Source of the DNA: Metaphire vulgaris
Taxonomy: Eukaryota > Annelida > Clitellata > Crassiclitellata > Megascolecidae
Direction: 5' to 3'
Length of the DNA: 64,000 nucleotides
Assembly: GCA_018105865.1 (NCBI GenBank)
Contig: CM030852.1
Span: 3,315,934-3,379,933, forward strand
This document shows positions 1 through 10,204 of the stretch, piece by piece (position 1 is the first letter of the stretch; each line of letters opens with the position of its first letter). The notes beneath the pieces were generated by a model that did no database searches, was not told where the DNA came from, and saw only the letters and a list, made by a program, of their open reading frames with translations. The position numbers and the translations under genes were made by a program.

Positions 1-755
1 TGCTAAAAGGAGAAGCAGGAGAAGATGTAGAATTGTTTCTCTGTTAAAAAATTATCTGCCTTCTAATAAACTAAATTTAGAGATTCTGTGATTAGCACAT
101 GGTGTGGTATTTATTCTCTTTGTTACAAGTTATATTAAGTCCCACAATGGCATTTTAGAATCTATTAATAGGCGATAGTGAGAAGAATTTAACAGTGCAA
201 ACTAAAAATTGTTAGTAATATAACAATATAATGATAATAGTTGTGTGCCTCTTTAACTTTAAAAAAAAATTGCTTCTGATTTAGGTGCTTTTCCCTGGTG
301 TCCTATGGCCCTATTTTTTGAATATCTATTTTCAAATTAGTTTTAGTGAATAGGTACAGATCATCCTTTATAATTCAGCAAATGGCTGTGTTTGGACCCG
401 TATTGTTAAGTAAATCGTAATTCTTAAAGAGTGTAATAAGTTTTGAAGAATTTGATAACTTTGTCTCATCATTATGTTTGGCTGTTTCTCCATTTGCTAG
501 TGCCAAATGGCATATCACAAAAACCTAACCCTTAAAGCGTGGGAACCGAGTATACTTGGTCCAATTGCATGTAGTTGAAAAGTATTTGGATGTTAAGGGT
601 TAAAATATATTCGAATTTGACTTTTGGTTTATTTTGATAGTTAAACATTTTCTAGCAACCACCAATAATCAATTGGTGATAATTTTTTCTCATTTGTCAA
701 AATGGTGTCTATTTCAATGCTTCTTATCTAATTTTATGTTATTTACTGTTTGTAG
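1..755. other. TDG intron (partial), no exon seen
   Basis: AT-rich sequence upstream of the first visible TDG exon. I looked for the segment preceding the GINPG motif and did not find it, so the upstream exon lies outside the window. A degenerate copy of the TTAA-type MITE sits at about 525-603. Confidence 0.7.
525..603. mobile_element. Degenerate TTAA-type MITE
   Basis: CTAACCCTTAAAGC at one end and GTTAAGGGTTAA at the other, about 80 bp apart, with the central GTATACTTGGTCCA in place of the family core. It is an old copy of the family described at 3440. Confidence 0.5.
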
Positions 756-825
756 ATTGGTAGTTGTCCTGGGCTGACAGCTGCCTACCTTGGCCACCAC
801 TATGCCGGACCAGGCAACCATTTCT
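756..825 (+). CDS. TDG: TDG exon with motif A (variant catalytic site)
   Basis: Acceptor TTTGTAG precedes ATTGGT and donor GTAAGC follows. It encodes IGSCPGL, then TAAYLGHHYAGPGNHF, and ends one base into the Trp codon completed by the next exon. The codon before Pro-Gly is TGT (Cys) whichever nearby AG is used as acceptor, so the Asn-to-Cys reading does not depend on the splice choice. Confidence 0.9.
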
Positions 826-3800
826 GTAAGCGCTTGTGATGCACTTCTTGAGTGAGATTAACCCTTTTTACATGTGCCCCAAGAATACTTGTCTATTTTA
901 TATTATGTTACAAATAAATGAACGGGTAAAGGGTTAACTGGTTGCCTTGGGCACTTACAATGGCTTCTGTATAATTTGTAATGATCGAGATGTCAGTGTG
1001 CTGTGATGCATTTCGTTTGGATTATTTATTAACCCCTTTACCGGGAACCCCGGATATATCCGCCTATTTTACATTGAGTTACAGTTAAATGCACGGTAAA
1101 GGAGTTAACCCTTTGCTGATCACGACTCGTGTATCCATTTTACATTATGTTATAAAATAAATAAATTAGTGGCAGAGGGGTTAAACATTTTGTGTAGTTT
1201 GGAAGATCGTTTGATGTTATAAAATACAGATTTCTAACGGTTGCTTATCACTTGGCTGTATTTTAGCTGATTCTTTTTTACTAGTGCCCAATAATGTCCC
1301 CGTGATTGCATTGTCTCGGGTTACGTTATCATCTTTCAGCTGTTTCCTGTCACTGATTTCTCTTGGGCATCCCTCCATTGTTCTCGGTCTCTGGCTATGT
1401 CTTGAAAGCCAATTTATATCTCTACTCTGTCTTACTGTGAAGAATATCTCACTGGTTCTGTGGTCCTTGTCAAGGCAATCTATCCGTCTTCCTTTTGGTC
1501 TTCCCGTTTATGTTTGCCGATTCTTTTGCGGGTTTCTATTGGCATCCATCCTCGATATACTTACCTTACCTCTTTCATTCTTGTTCTTCTAAGTTGATCT
1601 GATTTTGTGATTGCTTTAGGGTCCGTCCATCCATGTGGTACGTACGCACTGAGTGGAGGGGGGAGGTTGGATTTAGGAGAGGGAGTTGAAAATATGCCGT
1701 TTTTGCTTACGTACTGTATGGATGAACCCTTACTCCTGTTGAAATATGTTTTGTACAGGGAAGTGTCTTTACCTGTCTGGTCTCATCCCTGAGCCGATGA
1801 ACGCCAACGATGACTACAAGCTGAAACAGTACGGGATCGGGTTCACCAACTTTGTGGCGCGCTGTACAAAGGGCAGCGTCGAGTTCTCACGGTACGATTA
1901 AGTTCTAAGGAGGGACGACCTTCGGGGGTACATGAATAGTGCTTTAAAGAGAGGAACACTGGGGTAAAGAATGTGGTAAAAGATGTAGAGAATGGTAATG
2001 GGGAGGAATTTGGTAAAACTATGTTATTGGAGAGAAATTTTGATTATTTGGAAACACCTGAGGCAATTGTTGTAATACTGGTAGTTGAAACTTGTATCAT
2101 GATCATTGCATGCATGATCATCTTTCAAGGCTGTATGTTATACATAAGTGAGTATACACTGTGGGTCATAAAAAAACCAAACCCTTTTTATTTTTGCAAG
2201 TGATTTATATGGACTACATCATTGTATGCCTTTGATTCTGAGCATTCTGAAAATCAGCATGTGACAAAGCATTTATAAAGGAAGTGGAGTACATTTTCTT
2301 TGTAGGAGGGAAATCAAGGAAGGGGTCGAAAGCCTGACTGAAAAAATACAGACTTACAAACCAAAGATTGCAGTTTTCAATGGCAAAGGTATTTGTTTAT
2401 TTATTTTTTTGATGTGTCTGTGTGTATTCGTTATAAGAACTTTCTAGACAAAGTCGTGCGTAAGCAAAATCTCCCAAATCCAATTAACCGCCTCTCTCTC
2501 CGTCAATGCATATGTAGCATATGGATGGCCCCCGTTATACGAGTCAGGGACGCCTGTTGGTTAAATTTTCTCTGCTTTTGCGTTCGGTTTTGCCATCTGC
2601 GGCTTTTCGTTTTAGGGATCTACGAGGTCTTCTGTAATCACAAGAATTTCTACATCGGAAAGCAGCCAGAACCATTCCCGGGAACCAACACGGTACCTTT
2701 GAGATACATTGAACCTGTTTGCAATTGCGTTGTTTAGCTGCACTGTTTGTGCACTGTTTCATTTCGTGATGACGTTGACGCTTTGTTTACGGGCGCGTTT
2801 GATGCCTGATGATTATTATTAGTGTCATCTCATAGATTTGCCAACTATTAACCCTTTTAGAGCGCCACATGTTTGAATTTGAACACATTTTGAAATTTAC
2901 ATCGCATCCTGGAAACCTATTGTATCGTAATTGATGCATCTGTGTAGCATCTGTTATATTTCCAGTCAGAGGCACATCTGTCTTTGGAGTTGCAAGATAA
3001 AATAGTGAGAGTTCAGCATTTGCATTGAACAGAGTGAGGGATTAGGAAGTGAGACATGAGTGGATGGAGTTGATTCTGATTATATGATCATGAGAACTGA
3101 GCAGTTGCTTTGCGAGGGGATTATGCTACGATCTGCCATTTTTGCTCTAATAAGTAGGCCTACATTTCATTTGGGCATGTTACTGTAATGTGGTTTATGA
3201 ATATGTATTGAGGGATTATTTATGAATATGTATTGATGGTTGTATTATGAATATTTATTGAATATATTATGAATATGCATTAAGGAATGTATTATGAATA
3301 TGTATTGAAGGATGTATTATGAATATGTATTGAGGAATATATCAAGATTATGTTTTGAGGAACTAGTTCCAAACTACTTTCATGGAGGATGAGTAACCGT
3401 AATGCGGGTGTTTAATTATAACCGGCTTTTTAATTCTTCTTAACCCCTTAACTGGGGATCCCGGATATATCCGTCCATTTTACATCGAGTTACAGTTAAA
3501 TACACGGTTAAGGGGTTAACAGTGCTGATCTAATTATTTTTGAGAATGTGTGCAATCTGAACTTTGTCCTTGAAGGTCGTTTACGTTATGCCGTCTTCGA
3601 GCGCACGGTGCTCGCAGTTGCCGCGAGCGAGCGACAAGGTTCCGTTCTTCATCGCCCTGAGAAAACTGCGGGACCACCTGCACGGCTGCCTGCCTCACCT
3701 GGACGAATCCGAGGTCGTCTTCCCCGACCTCGACCTGAAGGTCGAGCCGAGAAAGGACCGGCGTCCGGTCGAGGAGAACCACGCGCAGGAGCCGGCCGGC

Positions 3801-4526
3801 ACGCAGATGTCTTCATTGTTGTCGGCGGACAAAGATCGTAAGCGGAAGCACGTCGACTGCAACTTCAACGCGGTGTCGATGGCCGCCCATGACCGGACCC
3901 CCTACCACCCCGGGCTGCCGCACTCCTTCGCGGCCATGTCTCAGGACATCGCTCCCGAGTTCAAGTGGAACTCCGGATTCCAGAAGTGGCCGCCGGCGCT
4001 GGGCATCCCGCACTCGAGCCCGCTCGTCGGGATGAGCCCGCGTACGGATTGCAACTACGACGGGCTGCTCGCGAAGCAGGAGGACGCCGCCGGGCAGGCG
4101 TTGAACCCTTGCAGCCTGCTGCGCGGCCTGCCGTCCGCCCCGTTCTACACCGGGTGGTCGGCGGCGGCGGCGGCGGCGGACAGCCAGCACCGGTGGACTA
4201 TGAACGGGCTGGCGGCGCGCTTCAACAACGAGTCGCGGTACCCCGTCAACATTCCGACGTATCTGCAATATCCGGATATGATATCGTGCGCGGACCGGTT
4301 GAGCTCGCACCTCGCCGAACCGACCTACCGGCCGATGTATCCGAACCTGTCCGCCTACTCCCAAGATGCATTTCTGCCGAGCTCGGGCAGCACGGCGACC
4401 AGTTCGGCGTTCTCCTACAATTCGTCTCTGAACCGCGACGTCAAGCCGGGCTCCGGCCAGTTCGACCCGGTTTTCTTCCAGAGACCGTCGTACAGCCCTC
4501 CGTCTTACTACCACCAGTACCGGTAG
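756..4526 (+). CDS. TDG: Thymine-DNA glycosylase (TDG), 3' part of gene, 5 exons
   Basis: TDG removes thymine or uracil from G-T/G-U mispairs, and formyl- or carboxyl-cytosine during DNA demethylation, in the nucleus. Five exons (756-825, 1759-1891, 2306-2388, 2616-2692, 3576-4526) join in frame to 437 residues plus stop. Visible family motifs in order are PGLTAAY..GHHY..GPGNHFWKC, QYGIGFTN, KIAVFNGKGIYEVF and YVMPSSSARC, the last being the DNA-intercalation loop. The first exon reads IGSCPGL where the family has GINPGL, so the catalytic Asn position is Cys. The catalytic fold ends near codon 165 of this fragment. About 270 residues follow, the last 210 rich in Tyr, Pro, Ser and Ala, longer than the vertebrate tail. 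Exons encoding the N terminus lie before position 1. An AATAAA follows the stop by about 90 bases. Family identity is sure; whether the enzyme is active is not. Confidence 0.93.
858..937. mobile_element. 80-bp TTAA-flanked palindromic MITE
   Basis: TTAACCCTTTTTAC ... GGGTAAAGGGTTAA, exactly 80 bp counting both TTAA. The core TGTTACAAATAAATG matches other copies. Confidence 0.75.
1029..1108. mobile_element. 80-bp TTAA-flanked palindromic MITE
   Basis: TTAACCCCTTTACCGG ... ACGGTAAAGGAGTTAA, with central GGATATATCC and GAGTTACAGTTAAAT. Its right TTAA is shared with the next copy. Confidence 0.85.
1105..1184. mobile_element. 80-bp TTAA-flanked palindromic MITE, abutting
   Basis: TTAACCCTTTGCTG ... 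GGCAGAGGGGTTAA, 80 bp. It uses the same TTAA (1105-1108) as the preceding copy, as expected if one element inserted at the flanking TTAA of another. Confidence 0.8.
1280..1592 (-). pseudogene. Non-LTR retrotransposon (RTE-like) C-terminal fragment
   Basis: Read on the minus strand, the segment gives GRPKGRRID followed by a degenerate ARDREQW-like stretch, the pattern seen at the C terminus of RTE-type and related non-LTR ORFs (RGRP..RW.D ... A.DR..W). Frames are broken and there is no upstream reverse transcriptase. It is a short decayed 3' piece lying in a TDG intron. Confidence 0.45.
1619..1730. mobile_element. Inverted-repeat MITE, CCATATAGTACGTA family
   Basis: GGGTCCGTCCATCC near one end and GGATGAACCC at the other, with GTACGTACGCACTGAGTGG and GGATTTAGGAGA inside. 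The same arrangement recurs at 7287, 12827, 34422 and about 39230, with a half copy at about 2450-2532. Confidence 0.65.
1759..1891 (+). CDS. TDG: TDG exon, FWKC...GIGFTN segment
   Basis: Acceptor TTGTACAG, donor GTACGA. It encodes WKCLYLSGLI, a linker, then KQYGIGFTNFVARCTKGS, matching the TDG region that packs against the base pocket. It enters at phase 1 and leaves at phase 2, joining both neighbours in frame. Confidence 0.93.
2306..2388 (+). CDS. TDG: TDG exon, KIAVFNGKG segment
   Basis: Acceptor TTTCTTTGTAG, donor GTATTT. It encodes REIKEGVESLTEKIQTYKPK and then IAVFNGKG, the conserved helix and strand before the IYE segment. Phase 2 in, phase 1 out. Confidence 0.92.
2616..2692 (+). CDS. 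TDG: TDG exon, GIYEVF segment
   Basis: Acceptor TCGTTTTAG, donor GTACCT. It encodes GIYEVFCNHKNFYIGKQPEP followed by FPGTNT, matching the vertebrate segment between the NGK motif and the MPSSSAR loop. Phase 1 in, phase 0 out. Confidence 0.9.
3440..3519. mobile_element. 80-bp TTAA-flanked palindromic MITE (near-consensus)
   Basis: TTAACCCCTTAACTGG ... ACGGTTAAGGGGTTAA with internal CCGGATATATCCG and TTACATCGAGTTACAG. Total length is 80 bp including both TTAA. TTAA targets with termini starting CCC suggest a piggyBac-type non-autonomous element. It sits 56 bp before the last TDG exon. Confidence 0.85.
3576..4526 (+). CDS. TDG: TDG last coding exon: MPSSSAR loop and long tail
   Basis: Acceptor TGTCCTTGAAG; stop TAG at 4524-4526. 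It starts VVYVMPSSSARCSQLPRASD, keeping the Ser and Arg of the intercalation loop, then an alpha-helical FFIALRKLRDHL. EVVF followed by acidic residues looks like a SUMO-interacting motif, and LKVE (3735-3746) fits a SUMO acceptor site; human TDG has both elements in this order. The remaining 200 or so residues are low-complexity (Tyr, Pro, Ser, Ala, including six Ala in a row), with many PxY/SY pairs, and I do not recognise a domain. The exon is strongly GC-rich in an AT-rich setting. Confidence 0.93.
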   Translation, partial: VVYVMPSSSARCSQLPRASDKVPFFIALRKLRDHLHGCLPHLDESEVVFPDLDLKVEPRKDRRPVEENHAQEPAGTQMSSLLSADKDRKRKHVDCNFNAVSMAAHDRTPYHPGLPHSFAAMSQDIAPEFKWNSGFQKWPPALGIPHSSPLVGMSPRTDCNYDGLLAKQEDAAGQALNPCSLLRGLPSAPFYTGWSAAAAAADSQHRWTMNGLAARFNNESRYPVNIPTYLQYPDMISCADRLSSHLAEPTYRPMYPNLSAYSQDAFLPSSGSTATSSAFSYNSSLNRDVKPGSGQFDPVFFQRPSYSPPSYYHQYR

Positions 4527-4613
4527 ATGGCGCCGGACGACGTCTCGGTTCCTTCATTATTATGCACGATTGTCGTCGGACGGCTTAGGACGCTGACACC
4601 AATATAACGTGGC

Positions 4614-4619
4614 AATAAA
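4614..4619 (+). terminator. TDG: Poly(A) signal of TDG
   Basis: Canonical AATAAA 88 bases after the stop codon. It implies a very short 3' UTR if used. Confidence 0.6.
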
Positions 4620-5559
4620 ACGGCTGCATATACGTTACGAAGGATCGGCTATCGGTTGCTGTCGCCATCTACTGGGTTGAACGCGAGTCGCTCGTCTGTC
4701 GAGCGGACAGACTATTTTCGTCGTCGTCGGAGAAATGACTGCCTGTCACTTTTTTCTGTTTTACTGTCGTACAGTGAAACTCTTGTCGGCGACTACCATG
4801 CCTTTAAAACAAACAGTTGCAGGCAGCAAATAGAATTTACATCACTTATCCACCGTTTAGAGACACCTGGATGAGCTGATCGGATGCGAACCACGAGGGA
4901 GCATTGGGGATGAGGGAGGGAGGGTGGGTGAGATGAGAGGGTGCATGTGGGTCTGTTGTTGCTGTTATTTTTTTTATTGCGCAGCCAATGAATACGATTT
5001 TTAAACCTGTTATTGCAGACGATATACAAGCCCACCTTATTTGACGATGCGTTGCTAGGAGATGTAGCTGCTTTTTATGTGTGATTTTTCTTTGTGTGTG
5101 AATGCCAAGATTTTGTAGGGGCTCTGAGACAGGTTTGCCGTGTAGTCTAAATAGTTTTTCAGGCGAAAATCTTTGCGTCTTAATTGCCGGAGGTCTGCCG
5201 TCATTCTGTGTACATTACGTTTACACGACAAGATTTTTGTTTGTCGCGAGCTGTCTCGATCTATTCCAGTTGTTGAGAATGTCTCGTACAACGAATTTTT
5301 TTTGTATTACAACAACATTATCTGTAAATTGCGTTGCTCACCGAATGCTTGTTTTACCTTTGAAAGTTACAGCCTGGCTGGTAATCTCAACTTTTCCAGT
5401 TTATTTGCAATGTTTCTGGATCTCGTTGTTTGCTAGTTTGCGTGCCGTGGCATACAAACAGATTGTTTTGTTTTGGGTTTTGTTACGTAGATGATGTTTT
5501 ACTTCAACTGACTTGCTTTATTGCCAAACTCAATGTGTCTGCTATAATTTGTACTGTTA

Positions 5560-5635
5560 CAGGGTGGCGCAAAAAAACGGACTATATTAAATGCAAACCT
5601 AAATGTAACTAGTCCGGTTTTTTGGCGCCACCCTG
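5560..5635. mobile_element. 76-bp mariner/Tc1-type MITE
   Basis: CAGGGTGGCGCAAAAAAACG and its inverted repeat CGGTTTTTTGGCGCCACCCTG bracket a short core. Both ends are flanked by TA (5558-5559 and 5636-5637), the Tc1/mariner target duplication. A second partial copy of one arm is at about 57811-57860. Confidence 0.85.
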
Positions 5636-7286
5636 TATTGTATGTCTGTGTGCTTCTGTGTTTCACTGATAACTGTCGCCAAACTCTATAAGACATACCG
5701 AGATTTCTCAAACAGATTTTGAAATAAGTTATTTGGCTTTCAAGTCTGCTTATCTTGCTGTGGCGATTTGCTATTTGGATTTTCATACATTCTTGGATTT
5801 TTGCTTTCTTTCCTTTGATTTGCTCATATCAGATAAAGTGATGTTCATCCATCATTTGTTTATCATTGCTTTAATTTACAAATGATGCTTTTGAAGCCAA
5901 TGCATTGTGACATACAGCTCTGACATGTTTTTTTTGACAGCTATTATTTGGTTTCGTCTGATTAGGGGAATGTATAACTTTAATGCTATACAATACTTTC
6001 CTATCTGATTGTATACTGTCATATTTCAAACTTTCCCTGTTGATTTAACAGCTTCTATAAAAATCAGATTTTATGTTGGTGACAATGATTGATTGATTGA
6101 TTGATTGCACAGAATTGCCGACAGATTTCTATGTGTAATTTATGTATTTTTCAGTCAATAACACATTTTTGTGGCTTTATGTTTTGCAATTTTTAACAAA
6201 TTTCAGGAAACCATGTAAGGAAATGTGGGAAAACCCATGTTTTACGTTTGGTTACCGGTAGTTGTTTAATAGGAAGTCTCAATGTATTTGCTCTTGAGTT
6301 TAATCTGAATTAGTTTGATGTTAGATAAATTTTAACAATATTCTCTTAGTGTAGACATGCTTGCATACTGCATAGTCCGTCATTGTGTACTAAGTTAACT
6401 GTTGACACGGGAGATTTTAGTGGGAATTCCACGTTCATCTGCTTTCTTTTGGCATGGTTGGTATTCAGTGGTTATTATGATAATTTGGTGGCATTATTAC
6501 AGCTATGGCCTGCCATGACAGTTCAGTTACAGAGCATTATGTCCTTATAAAATTATTTAACCCTTTGAACCTGACTTGCCTAGTGATTAGGCTATGTATG
6601 CCTATCTGGCAGACTGCTAGTTGCTTAGAATTTGCTGCAAATTTAATGTGATGGATGCGTTACTAACCCTTTATGCCTGTTTTGGCGGTGTGACGGATAA
6701 TGAAATTGCATTGAGTTATGTTAACCCATTGTTCCCCATTGCATTACCCTCCCCCATTGTCATTTATTTATTTGGGGTGTTCTAGAAGCATCTTTTTGAC
6801 CAGAGCTTGGATTTCAAGCGTTAAATATTTCTGCAGCATTTTATTTACAGTACATTAACTTCGGAGCTGTTTGACATATGTTATTGAGTATTACTGGCAC
6901 TTTATATTAATTTTTATTACATTTGAACAGTTTTTCGGAATTGGCTTTTTTGGCAATTTTCTAACTTTATCGTGATGACCAGAAATTTTGTTTAGGAGAT
7001 TTTTGCTGTCATATCATTTTGTCCGAAGCAATTTACGAACTAACTACGAATGATGTCATTGTTGTGGAAATAGCTGGCTCAAAATCTTGAAAATGAGTTA
7101 TTTATTTAAACGATTTATTTATTTTTCTGCTAAATAGGACAAATCGCACAAAATGAATTTGTTTTTTGTATGAAAAGACGATTATGAGTTGATTCCTGGA
7201 TGTCGTGAAATAATTTTATAGGCAGATTTAATTAGATGTAAGCAAAATTTAACCCTAGGAACAACACTTTGGTTTAATGACCTATT

Positions 7287-7410
7287 GGGGCTCGTCCATA
7301 TAGTACGCACACAAAAGGCATATTTTTAACCCTACTCTGCACATACACAAAATCTCCTAAATTCGACCTCTCTCCCCCCCTCAGTGCATACGTACTATAT
7401 GGATGGACCC
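7287..7410. mobile_element. Inverted-repeat MITE, CCATATAGTACGTA family
   Basis: GGGGCTCGTCCATATAGTAC at the left and ACGTACTATATGGATGGACC at the right form terminal inverted repeats of about 20 bp. Internal AAAATCTCCTAAATTCGACC is shared with other copies. Confidence 0.75.
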
Positions 7411-7669
7411 TTGGCTAAATGGATCGTTGTGCTCAAGGGGTTCAATATTACTGATTGATTGCTTGTGGCTTTTTTGTGAGCAAGGCAGCAAGTTTCATGG
7501 TGTATGCTAGAACTTCTGCCATTTATTGTGAATTGTTTGTTTTCTGCAAATTGTAAAGAGGCAGGGCAGATTATCGCTTGAGAAGTTGAAAATAAAACCT
7601 GTGCTGCAGAATAACTGAATTATCACCCACAGGTTTAATCTGTTTTTTTACTACTGTTTTCAAAAAAAA

Positions 7670-8009
7670 CTCTTGAGGGTGGTCAGTAAAAATGCAGCCA
7701 TGTGTGAAAATTACTATTGTTTTTAATAAACTCTTGAGGGTGGCCAGTAAAAATCAGCCAAATATGAAAATTACTATTGTTTTTAATACACTCTTGAGGA
7801 TGGCCAGAAAAAATCAGCCAAATGTGAAAATTACTATTGTTTTTAATAAACTCTTGAGGGTTGCCAGTAAAAATCAGCCAAATGTGAAAATTACTATTGT
7901 TTTTAATAAACTCTTGAGGGTGGCCAGTAAAAATGCAGCCATGTGTGAAAATTACTATTGTTTCTAATACATTCTTGAGGGTGACCAGTAAAAATGCAGC
8001 CACGTGTGC
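7670..8009. repeat. 60-bp minisatellite, about 5.6 units
   Basis: CTCTTGAGGGTGGCCAGTAA recurs at about 7670, 7731, 7791, 7851, 7911 and 7971, each followed by AATCAGCCAAATGTGAAAAT and a TACTATTG stretch. Most units are 60 bp, a multiple of three, so both strands stay open across the array. The encoded peptides are repeat translations, not a gene. Confidence 0.92.
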
Positions 8010-8338
8010 AAATTCTGGGATTGAGTCTATCATGGTCATCCTTTGTATTTTGTAGTCTGTCAGTCAGTATGTTTGAGTTAGTGTGGTCGCAGAGCATGTC
8101 ATTGTAGTTTTGTTTGTTGTTTCTGTGAGTGTCGTAAAGCATGACAGTAATTTTGGCCATGACCTTCGTCTCTAAAGTGTTGTAACACAATTGGCTTCAT
8201 TTACAGTTTACTTATTTGAGTTTTGATATTTTACATTGTTTACAATAATATTACATACAGACAGTATATGTGTATATATAAACACCATTGTATGCAGTGT
8301 TGTAATGGATATACTAATGTATATGAATGAATGTTAGA

Positions 8339-8341
<3 letters not shown>

Positions 8342-8389
<48 letters not shown>
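8342..8389. repeat. (TA)n microsatellite
   Basis: About 24 TA units without interruption. Confidence 0.95.
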
Positions 8390-8393
<4 letters not shown>

Positions 8394-10028
8394 ACAAAAT
8401 GTATGTTTGCTTTCTGTATATGAATGGAAGTGTACAAAATTAAAATGTAAATATTGATTTGTTTTGCTGTTATTTTAGCATCTAAACTATTGTCCTAGAA
8501 GCTTAACTAATTAAATTAAATTTATTATAATATTGATATTTCATTAGTTATCTAACAACCATTTTGCCTGTATTTTTATGTCTAAGGATTTGGCAGAATT
8601 GTGTGTGTGTGTTGTGTATGAAATAACATTTTGTGTGATTTTTTTTACTGAGTTCACACTTTTTTGCGGTAGTACAACTAATGCGGTGGAAGCTTATGTA
8701 GTATTCGAAATAGCCAATAGTTCTAGAGATTGTGTGAGAAAATTTTTGTCGGCGTTTTAAGCTTATTTGTTAGCATGCTTTGATGTTGAAAAATGAAGTT
8801 AATTAGGAAAGGTTGCTCCGTAGGAGAACTGAAGGTTGTTAGCGCCTTTTATTTTGTCATGGTTTCAGCCAGCCTTTCCTTTGCCACCTTTTCTTCCGCT
8901 GAGTTAGAACCCACTGTGCTCGTTTTCACAGACTGGTTGAGTATTGGGGGTGGGGGAGGGGGTGACAACCAAAAAGTTTCTTCTCTTGCTAAGGTTTGGA
9001 CCAGATACGTCATGGTGGGGTTGACTGTACCATTTGACTGACTGCACATGTGTTCCTGGTGCCAATTTCAAGTTTCATGGACAAATTCACGTTGAGATCT
9101 GTTTGGAAATGTGAAAAGATGCATCGTGCTTTTGAATGTGGTTGCTGTTAATATGTACAATGTATGTTTGTGTGTGTGTGTGTGTGAAACTTTTGTTACT
9201 TTGTTTTTATTTAACTAAATTAGCTCCATATCTAAAAGTTAGGTGATCATGCCAGTCTATTTAATAATGAGATTTTGTTCTTTCGATATATTCCAAGTTA
9301 AACCGTTGCAAGAACGGGAATGCTTGATACTGCGGAATTCATTAGTTACAGTAAAGAAACTGCTAATAAGCATCACCAATTCAAATTATTCTACATCTTG
9401 TTGGGGGGGGGGGGGTGATCAGCTGTGTTTTAAGGCAAATTGGACAAAAGTGACAATGTTTAAATGCTTACTTTTTTACAATGTTTAAATGCTTAATTTT
9501 AAGACTAAATCATTAAAAATTGTTTAGTCTTAAAATTTGCATTTTTATGGGTTTTCAGATGAGTTATGTGTGCAAATATATGGTCCCATGGCTGTGTGTG
9601 TGTGTGTGTGTGTGTGTTGTATATGTGTATGTGATTTATGAGCAATACCCCTGGACTTATCCTTGGATGTAAAAATTATCTTTACAGCTTCTAGTGGATA
9701 CTTTTTAGTCGTGTTTTCACTACACTATATGATTGGCGTCTGCATTTTTTCCATACCTCGCATACAAAAACAAATTGTCTCTAGTACGGTTGGTCATTAT
9801 CACATTTTTCTGCCTCAATTGGTTTAGTTATCTAAAAGTGACGCCCCATGCCTAACACTTGACGTTTCAAGTTGTGGATATGTTGTAGTACTAACAGAAA
9901 TACTTACACTTGTTAGGGTATGGTAAGTAGTGTAATGAGGAATGCTGTGAAAATAACAGTCAGTAGTTTGATGATTTGTGGGTTCTAGCTGTAGTGGATT
10001 GTCTTTTTTGTAGCAGTGTCCTCAACCC

Positions 10029-10204
10029 CAGTGTTTAATCTAGACTCTGGACTCGGGGGGGGGGACTGACAAAGCAGGAGGGAAGTCAGCTAGGGGGCTG
10101 CTGTTAGTTGATGTAATATGCCAAAATTTCCTGGGGGAAAATTGAAATTTCCAGGGGGAAAAGGGCACTTCCTCCCCATCGGAAACAGCCTAGATTAAAC
10201 CCTG
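10029..10204. mobile_element. hAT-like MITE, CAGTGTTTAATCTAG family
   Basis: CAGTGTTTAATCTAGACTC at one end and CCTAGATTAAACCCTG at the other, with G-rich interior containing ACTGACAAAGC and CCAAAATTTCC. Related copies are at 55298 and 57073; the latter has a clean 8-bp target duplication. Confidence 0.7.

Noticed and set aside
3813..4514. 233-codon Arg/Val-rich minus-strand frame
   Set aside because: Shadow of the GC-rich last TDG exon.
7670..8009. Regular repeats suggesting a CRISPR array
   Set aside because: Units are contiguous tandem copies with no variable spacers, and the genome is eukaryotic.
8793..9041. Signal-peptide-like frame (hydrophobic stretch after MKLIRKGC) as the missing L1 first exon
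   Set aside because: No phase-1 donor follows the hydrophobic stretch and nothing ties it to the gene 19 kb away.
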